Of a stretch of DNA of 64,000 nt, positions 58,902-64,000 are shown in pieces (positions within the stretch are counted from its first letter, which is position 1; each line of letters starts with the position of its first letter). The position numbers were made by a program, and so were the translations under genes. The notes beneath the pieces are model-generated. The model was given only the letters and a program-made list of their open reading frames with translations. It made no database searches and was not told where the DNA came from. Location of the stretch: positions 1-64,000 of the forward strand of contig JACRBI010000045.1 in the NCBI GenBank assembly GCA_016234495.1. The letters are read 5' to 3'. The stretch comes from Chloroflexota bacterium (GTDB lineage: Bacteria; Chloroflexota; Anaerolineae; Anaerolineales; Villigracilaceae).

Positions 58902-60503
58902 TTATTTCCACGTAAATGGTTCGTTCACCAAAAAATCAAAAGTGTCTTTAAATTGCGCAAGACCTTCTTCGTTCAGCACTCTTTCCAAAGGCCAGGCTGC
59001 AAGATCGTCCCAGAAGTTCATCAAACGCCAGGGGAAGGGGCGCGGGTATTCGAAGAAGAAGCGGTAGGCATAATTCCATGCGAACTCGGTCTGCTTTTCA
59101 TTCAATTGATGGGCAGGGATATTTGCCAGAACCTTTTCGAGGGTGGCGTAATATTCATCCCATGAATTTGGATCAAGCGTAAATCCGCGTCCGCGGTAAT
59201 GAGTCTGTCCGCAGGAGATGACGGGGCGGCCGTTCATTGCGGTTTCGAGTCCGACCGTTGTCGTGTACGCCAGGCCGACATCCGCGATTTCGATCAAGTC
59301 ATAGGTGTTGATCTTATCCAACGCGCCGATGACATGAATATGGCCGGGGAGTTCTGGCAAAGCCTCGCGCACAACCGTCCCCATGGATTTGGCCTGCGGC
59401 ACGAGTTTCTCGCCGGGATGAACCCGAATCACCAATTGGACCTCGGGCCTGTTCGCAAAAAACTGGACAGTTTTCGTGATCCATTCAGTCATCGACGCGG
59501 CGAAGATGTCGCGTCCTAATGTGAGGCTGTCACCGAGCACATTTGCGGCGAGCATGACCACCGGGCGGTCATCCAGATTCAGAAGCTTGCGAGTCTCCTG
59601 CGCGCCTTGCGAAGAGACATACTGCCACAGCCGTTTGGATTTGCCCCAGACGCGGGCGCCGCGACGGGCATTTTCCAAATCTGCCAGACGCTCGAACATG
59701 TCATCGGTCATGGGCAATTGGCAGCGCGCATTGACGATGTAATCGGTATCCTGCTGCATGATGGACGAATTCTGCGCGAGCCAGATCTGTTCACGCTGGT
59801 CGTTGAATTCGTAGGTGACGGCGTCGATGTTCAAATAACGCGCCACGCGGAAGACGATTCCCATTTCGAGAATTAATCCATTTGGGATCAGCACCACATC
59901 GGGCTTGTTGGATTGTAAATATTCAAACGCGGCTTTGGCGGCAAATGTATTGCGCTGAACCCGCAAGTCATATAATGCGCGGTCGCCTGCATCGTTCATG
60001 TTTACTTCTTCACGCATGAGAGTGTATTGCACATCCCAGAGCGAGATCTCTTTTATATCAGCCTGGATTCTCTCTGGGAGAACAGCAGCAGGCTTCAGGT
60101 CAAGAAGAGCGGCGTGTTCAATTAATGGCGATAATGCCGAAAGGGCATCGCGTGTATGAAGAATCCGCTGCCGCTGTGTGAAGTTGTCCTTTTGCTTGTG
60201 CCACTCGGAATAGGGCAGGGTCAACAAGGTGACTTTATGTCCGAGGCCGGCGAGAGTCAAACCGAGATACGCAGATTGTTCGATCCAATAATGAAGGGTG
60301 GCGAAGAATAAAACGTTTTTGCCGCGCTTCGCTTTTTCTGCGAACGGCTTAACCGCTTCAGCCGCCGCAGGCAAGGACTTTTGCAAACGATCCAAATTGA
60401 AATGATCTTTGCGTGGACGATTCTTTTGCCGAAGCATCCAATCGATTTCGGCAGTGAAGGGCAGGTCGCCAAGAATATTTTTTAGGGTTGATTTGTTTGC
60501 CAT
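58902..60503 (-). CDS. Capsule-type glycosyltransferase, GT-B-like
   Basis: A protein of 533 residues from ATG 60503; a longer frame starts inside the 7-bp repeat array. The N-terminal half has NVLFFATLHYWIEQSAYLG and EFNDQREQIWLAQNSS, and the C-terminal half has LVIRVHPGEKLVPQAKSMG and IEIADVGLAYTTTVGLETAM, the nucleotide-sugar binding region of capsule or CDP-glycerol-like transferases. It is close in plan to the two transferases at 28 and 42.7 kb, so the three are likely paralogues acting at different steps. Confidence 0.82.
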   Translation of the reverse strand: MANKSTLKNILGDLPFTAEIDWMLRQKNRPRKDHFNLDRLQKSLPAAAEAVKPFAEKAKRGKNVLFFATLHYWIEQSAYLGLTLAGLGHKVTLLTLPYSEWHKQKDNFTQRQRILHTRDALSALSPLIEHAALLDLKPAAVLPERIQADIKEISLWDVQYTLMREEVNMNDAGDRALYDLRVQRNTFAAKAAFEYLQSNKPDVVLIPNGLILEMGIVFRVARYLNIDAVTYEFNDQREQIWLAQNSSIMQQDTDYIVNARCQLPMTDDMFERLADLENARRGARVWGKSKRLWQYVSSQGAQETRKLLNLDDRPVVMLAANVLGDSLTLGRDIFAASMTEWITKTVQFFANRPEVQLVIRVHPGEKLVPQAKSMGTVVREALPELPGHIHVIGALDKINTYDLIEIADVGLAYTTTVGLETAMNGRPVISCGQTHYRGRGFTLDPNSWDEYYATLEKVLANIPAHQLNEKQTEFAWNYAYRFFFEYPRPFPWRLMNFWDDLAAWPLERVLNEEGLAQFKDTFDFLVNEPFTWK

Positions 60504-60504
60504 G

Positions 60505-60546
60505 TTGGTAATTGGTAATTGGTAATTACTACTTACCAATTACTAA
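60505..60546. repeat. Six-unit heptanucleotide array between GT and Wzt genes
   Basis: TTGGTAA three times, then TTACTAC, TTACCAA, TTACTAA, in register. The halves are complementary. The stop TAG of the Wzt gene (60,543-60,545) lies in the last unit. Confidence 0.92.
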
Positions 60547-61835
60547 TCTCCGATCTTCTCGATCTTCCAATTCAGTCTCGGGCGTACAGGGCCAACGCGA
60601 GGCTCGGGCCAATGCGTGCCGGGCGCGCCGGAAATATCCACATTGAACGCAATGGCGTTTTCATCCATGAAATAACGGCGCACGCCAAACGAACTCGCAT
60701 TCACACCAATGGTGTAACGGCCTTCGTTGAAAATATCCGCAGGGATCTCGGCGCGGCTGATATAGCGGCCTGCGTTGCGCGAATCAAATTGCTCAAACAA
60801 ATCCGGCGCATCGGTATCGAATGAGGTCAGCACATATTCGCCGCGCATCGTGCTGAGATACATGCCAACGCGCAGGCCTGTGACGGGCGCATTGAGTTGA
60901 TACTCAAACTCGACGGTGACTGGTTCCGTGGAGCGGACTGTATCGACAGCCTTGCCGCTTCGATTCATAATCTTCAAGCTGATCGGCCTGAATGGAGCGC
61001 TCGCCGCCGGGACATCTTCCACATCCCAAACCCGCTGACCCGCCTGCGCCTGACCCGATGAAAGATAAAAGTCAACGGCTTCCTGTGTGGGAGCGCGCAT
61101 GAGCAGTTGACCTTTGTTCAAAACAATCGCTTCCTGAGTAAGCCGCAAAATTGCAGACATGTTATGGCTGACGAACAAAACTGTGCGTCCCTGCTGTGCC
61201 ACGTCACCCATTTTGCCGAGGCATTTCTTTTGGAACTCGGCATCGCCCACCGCGAGGACTTCGTCCACAACAAGGATTTCAGGTTCGAGATGCGCGGCGA
61301 CTGCAAACGCGAGCCGCAGATACATGCCTGAAGAATAGCGTTTGACGGGCGTGTCAATATATTGAGTCACTTCGGAGAAATCCACGATCTCGTCGAATTT
61401 GGAATCGATCTCTGCGCGGCGCATCCCAAGAATGGCGCCATTCATGTAAATGTTTTCGCGGCCAGTCAATTCGGGATGAAAGCCTGTGCCGACTTCAAGC
61501 AGCGAGCCGACACGTCCACGCACAGAGACTGTGCCGGCAGTTGGTTCGGTGACGCGTGAGAGAATCTTGAGCAGGGTGCTTTTGCCCGCGCCGTTGCGTC
61601 CCACAATGCCGAGCACTTTGCCTTCTTCGAGATCGAAGGAAACATCCTTCAACGCCCAGACATAATTCTGGTTCATGCGGCGGTCAGACTTGCCGATCAT
61701 TGCCTTCGCCAGACGAATGGGCGCGGAAACCGTATCCACGATCACGTCACGCAGCATGTTATAGCGGAACTTCGATTCCGCCGCGCCGATCTTGTATTGC
61801 TTGCCGATATTTTTTACGCTGATTGCTGTTGTCAT
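60543..61835 (-). CDS. wzt: Polysaccharide ABC exporter ATPase (Wzt) with C-terminal sugar-binding domain
   Basis: A protein of 430 residues. ATPase part (about 1-245): Walker A GIVGRNGAGKST, signature YSSGMYLRLAFAVA, Walker B EILVVDEVLAVGDAEF and H-loop FVSHN. The insertion before Walker A (SAPIRLAKAMIGKSDRR) is typical of Wzt/TagH proteins. Residues 265-420 form a Wzt_C-type beta domain (VTVEFEYQLNAPVTGLRVG) that in O-antigen systems binds the modified chain end. It pairs with the permease gene next door. The presence of the C domain argues that this export depends on a glycan chain terminus, for which the methyl- or sulfotransferases are candidates. Confidence 0.95.
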   Translation of the reverse strand: MTTAISVKNIGKQYKIGAAESKFRYNMLRDVIVDTVSAPIRLAKAMIGKSDRRMNQNYVWALKDVSFDLEEGKVLGIVGRNGAGKSTLLKILSRVTEPTAGTVSVRGRVGSLLEVGTGFHPELTGRENIYMNGAILGMRRAEIDSKFDEIVDFSEVTQYIDTPVKRYSSGMYLRLAFAVAAHLEPEILVVDEVLAVGDAEFQKKCLGKMGDVAQQGRTVLFVSHNMSAILRLTQEAIVLNKGQLLMRAPTQEAVDFYLSSGQAQAGQRVWDVEDVPAASAPFRPISLKIMNRSGKAVDTVRSTEPVTVEFEYQLNAPVTGLRVGMYLSTMRGEYVLTSFDTDAPDLFEQFDSRNAGRYISRAEIPADIFNEGRYTIGVNASSFGVRRYFMDENAIAFNVDISGAPGTHWPEPRVGPVRPRLNWKIEKIGD

Positions 61836-61848
61836 AAATTTCTCAAAT

Positions 61849-61943
61849 GTCGTTGCGAGGGCGGCGCTTTTCCGCCCGAAGCAATCTCCTGCATAATTGG
61901 AGGTTGCTTCGTCGCATAGTACAAGAGCGCTCCTCGCAACGAC
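61849..61943. repeat. Dispersed GTCGTTGCGAG...CTCGCAACGAC element, copy C
   Basis: About 95 bp with perfect 11-bp complementary ends and internal GAAGCAATCTCC and GGTTGCTTCGTCGC. It lies between the permease and ATPase genes, which must be transcribed through it. Confidence 0.87.
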
Positions 61944-61948
61944 ATATT

Positions 61949-62794
61949 CTATATGGTGTCCGCAAAGGTTCTTTCCATGCTTCTAAAATAAAAGAGACCT
62001 GAGATGAAAATCAAAATTGAAATACCTGTTGAAACCCAAAGGGTGATGTCTGGTCCATTGCCTGTGCCGAGCAATGCCCAGCGGAAACCATTCACCACGC
62101 CCGCCATTGGATTCAGGAAATATAGAACCTGCCATTTTGCAGATATCACAGAGGCGGAATATGCCACAGGTGTGGCGAACAGCCAAAACTGAGTCAGAAA
62201 CGGGAGGGCTTGATTCACGTCACGATACTGGACGTTAATCGCAGAAAGCCAAAGGGCAACGCCGAGCGCGGTCACAATCGCAAGCAAGAGGAAGAGCGGA
62301 AGCGTCCAGAGTAAATTCCAGGCGGGAGCAACTTGATAGTAAATCATCAGCCCGACAAGGATGACAAACGCAATGACAAAATCGACCAGTCCCGCAAAGA
62401 CCGACGACATCGGCAGGATCAGGCGCGGGAAGTAGATCTTCGTCACCATGTTGTTGTGCGCCACCAGCGAGCGGCTGCCCTGATTGAGCGCGACGACAAA
62501 TAATCCCCAGGGCAAAAGCGCGGTGAAGGAGAATACGGGGTACGGGATTCCTTCCGTTGGCAGTTTTGCCACTTTGTCGAAAAGGAAGGTGAATACGAGC
62601 ATGGTCATCAAAGGCTGAATCACCGCCCACGCCATGCCCAACAAGGTTTGCTTATATTTCACCTTCACATCGCGCCAGACCATGAAGAAAATTAATTCAC
62701 GGTACACCCACAGGTCGCGCAGGTTTAATGCGGCAAGTCCTTTGGACGGCTTTATGTAAATGGTGTGAGGTTCGTGTTTGGTTATTTCAGTCAT
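61949..62794 (-). CDS. wzm: Polysaccharide ABC exporter permease (Wzm)
   Basis: A protein of 281 residues with six predicted membrane helices after an N-terminal cytoplasmic segment (GLAALNLRDLWVYRELIFFMVWRDVKVKYKQT begins the ABC2_membrane domain near residue 20). AYSASVISAKWQVLYFLNPMAGVVNGFRW near the end is the conserved family region before the last helix. It forms the membrane channel that moves undecaprenyl-linked glycan outwards, driven by the Wzt ATPase encoded directly downstream. Confidence 0.94.
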   Translation of the reverse strand: MTEITKHEPHTIYIKPSKGLAALNLRDLWVYRELIFFMVWRDVKVKYKQTLLGMAWAVIQPLMTMLVFTFLFDKVAKLPTEGIPYPVFSFTALLPWGLFVVALNQGSRSLVAHNNMVTKIYFPRLILPMSSVFAGLVDFVIAFVILVGLMIYYQVAPAWNLLWTLPLFLLLAIVTALGVALWLSAINVQYRDVNQALPFLTQFWLFATPVAYSASVISAKWQVLYFLNPMAGVVNGFRWALLGTGNGPDITLWVSTGISILIFISGLFYFRSMERTFADTI

Positions 62795-62806
62795 AATTTC
62801 GTTTCT

Positions 62807-62855
62807 AGGTTTGCAGGTTGAAACGTTTCAACGTTCAAACCTGTAAACTTTCTAA
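62807..62855. repeat. Heptanucleotide array between the Fcl-like and Wzm genes
   Basis: AGGTTTG CAGGTTG AAACGTT TCAACGT TCAAACC TGTAAAC TTTCTAA in register, self-complementary around the middle. The stop TAG of the epimerase gene (62,852-62,854) is inside the last unit. Confidence 0.85.
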
Positions 62856-63823
62856 CGGATCTTGTCTCGATTTGCCTTGAACCACTCGATCGTGCGCTTC
62901 ATGCCTTCTTCAAAAGAGACTTGCGCGCTCCAATCGAATAATTCTTTTGCGCGGCTCACATCCAATCCGCGGCGGGGCTGGCCATTGGGTTTGTCTGTCT
63001 GCCATGCGAGTTTGCCTTCAAAGCCTGTGAGTTTGACGATCATTTCGCTCAGGTCTTTGATTGAAATTTCATAGCCAGAGCCGAGGTTGACGGGCAGGTC
63101 GCCGTTGTAATTTTCAGCGGCAGTCACAATGCCATCCGCGGCATCTTCCACGTAGAGGAATTCGCGCGTGGGAGAGCCGTCACCCCAGACGGGCAATTCC
63201 TTGTCACCGCGCTCGCCTGCTTCGACAGCCTTGCGAATCAGCGCGGGGATGACATGCGAGGTTGCCAGATTAAAGTTGTCACGCGGGCCATATAAATTCA
63301 CGGGCAAAAGGAAGATCGCATTGAAACCATATTGCTGGCGATACGCCTGCGCCTGCACCAGCATCATCTTCTTGGCAAGACCGTAGGGAGCGTTTGTCTC
63401 TTCGGGGTAACCGATCCACAAGTCATCTTCACGGAATGGGACTGGCGTGAACTTGGGATAGGCGCAGACTGTACCAATCGCAACGAATTTACCCACGCCA
63501 TTCTTGTAGGCCTGGTGCATGAGTTCCACACCCATCATCAAGTTATCGTAAAAGAAATCAGCGGGGTGTTCGCGGTTCGCGCCGATGCCGCCCACGTTCG
63601 CGGCGAGGTGAATGATGACCACGTTCTTCGGGTCAACGCCTTTGAGCGTATCGCTGTACAGGCGGCGAATATCATTGGGGTCAACGAGGTTGTAATCCTC
63701 GATGCGCGGAATGAAAATATCAGCCGCGCCGCGTTGTTTTAGTTTTGCGATCACAAATGAGCCGAGGAATCCAGCGCCGCCGGTCACGATCACACGTTTG
63801 TCTTTCCAAAAATTTTCTGCCAT
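62852..63823 (-). CDS. GDP-L-fucose synthase-like NAD-dependent epimerase/reductase
   Basis: A protein of 323 residues from ATG 63823, five bases after [21 protein letters not shown] binds NAD(P). [23 protein letters not shown] and GTVCAYP are hallmarks of the WcaG/Fcl group, and [16 protein letters not shown] holds the catalytic Tyr and Lys. The C terminus has [15 protein letters not shown]. Family members make GDP-fucose from the 4-keto intermediate; the GMD dehydratase that would supply it is not in the window. It begins the visible Wzm-Wzt operon. Confidence 0.9.
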   Translation of the reverse strand: MAENFWKDKRVIVTGGAGFLGSFVIAKLKQRGAADIFIPRIEDYNLVDPNDIRRLYSDTLKGVDPKNVVIIHLAANVGGIGANREHPADFFYDNLMMGVELMHQAYKNGVGKFVAIGTVCAYPKFTPVPFREDDLWIGYPEETNAPYGLAKKMMLVQAQAYRQQYGFNAIFLLPVNLYGPRDNFNLATSHVIPALIRKAVEAGERGDKELPVWGDGSPTREFLYVEDAADGIVTAAENYNGDLPVNLGSGYEISIKDLSEMIVKLTGFEGKLAWQTDKPNGQPRRGLDVSRAKELFDWSAQVSFEEGMKRTIEWFKANRDKIR

Positions 63824-63833
63824 GAAAGTCTCC

Positions 63834-63896
63834 TTAATTACCAATTACCAATCTCTAATCTCATAATTAGCGATTGGTAATTAGAGATTGATTACT
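63834..63896. repeat. Nine-unit heptanucleotide array at the right edge
   Basis: TTAATTA CCAATTA CCAATCT CTAATCT CATAATT AGCGATT GGTAATT AGAGATT GATTACT, in register, with complementary halves. The stop TAA of the next gene (63,892-63,894) lies in the last unit. Confidence 0.88.
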
Positions 63897-64000
63897 GCAC
63901 AATAAACTGCGCATTCCTATATTTATCGTCTGTGGGGTTTCTTATCAAACCAGACTTCAACGCAAACAAAACTTCACGCACACCGTCATCAACATTCAAA
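63892..64000 (-). CDS. 3' end of a gene running off the window
   Basis: An open frame of 35 codons entering from the right edge and stopping at TAA 63,892-63,894. It ends ...DDKYRNAQFIVQ after LNVDDGVREVLFALKSG. Nothing in the fragment identifies it. Its orientation and the 48 bp to the epimerase start suggest the same operon. Confidence 0.55.
   Translation of the reverse strand, partial: LNVDDGVREVLFALKSGLIRNPTDDKYRNAQFIVQ

Noticed and set aside
49346-63896. CRISPR arrays in the repeated spacers
   Set aside because: Units are 7 bp, contiguous and without unique spacers, and no cas genes are present.

Overview
The window looks like a chromosomal segment of a Chloroflexota bacterium, probably of the class Anaerolineae. 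The grounds are indirect: mixed GC, Thr/Pro-rich linkers and C-terminal membrane anchors on exported proteins, and Zn-ribbon large serine recombinases; no rRNA or other taxonomic marker is present. It splits into two unlike parts.

Part one (about 445-23,240) is an integrated element of about 22.8 kb inserted in the 3' end of a tRNA-Ser(GCU) gene. The tRNA 3' end (14 bp, 445-458) recurs at 23,227-23,240, where it is still followed by an encoded CCA and by a rho-independent terminator, as expected for the displaced end of the original tRNA gene. From left to right the element has: a large serine recombinase gene interrupted by an in-frame TAA; a divergent XRE regulator; a second, intact serine recombinase with a small overlapping upstream gene; a very large exported alpha-2-macroglobulin with a thioester motif; a hen1-pnkp RNA-repair operon; an IS3-family insertion sequence; a primase-helicase gene cut short by that IS; a tyrosine recombinase; a perfect 14-9-14 inverted repeat with iteron-like repeats; and a tightly overlapping operon of ParA, a small basic protein, a hypothetical protein, a membrane protein and an SH3-like lipoprotein. 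No relaxase or conjugation gene is visible, so it looks like a plasmid-like integrative element that depends on others for transfer.

Part two (about 23.3-64 kb) is a surface-polysaccharide island, nearly all on the minus strand. It encodes a Wzm/Wzt ABC exporter with a carbohydrate-binding Wzt tail, many glycosyltransferases (soluble GT2/GT4/capsule-type and multispan membrane types), and nonulosonic-acid genes (two NeuB-type synthases, a CMP-sugar synthetase fused to a HAD phosphatase, a PtmA-like SDR, an SpsF-type cytidylyltransferase and a PseB-type dehydratase). It also encodes sugar-editing enzymes (AAC(3)-type acetyltransferase, Gfo/Idh/MocA oxidoreductase, RfbD- and Fcl-like SDRs, a DUF4910/M28-like protein) and a sulfation module: a fused ATP sulfurylase-APS kinase that makes PAPS plus three sulfotransferases. 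The inferred product is an exported, sulfated glycan that carries nonulosonic acid. A short plus-strand block (25.2-28.1 kb) holds an acyltransferase, an anchored exported protein and a DinB-like protein.

The island's spacers, and some of its genes, carry several repeat families: tandem heptanucleotide (7-bp) arrays, 'GTAGGGGC...GCCCCTAC' palindromes, and about 90-120 bp 'GTCRTTGCGAG...CTCGCAAYGAC' elements. Many genes take their stop codon, and sometimes their last residues, from these repeats. The element (part one) shows none of them, which supports a different origin.
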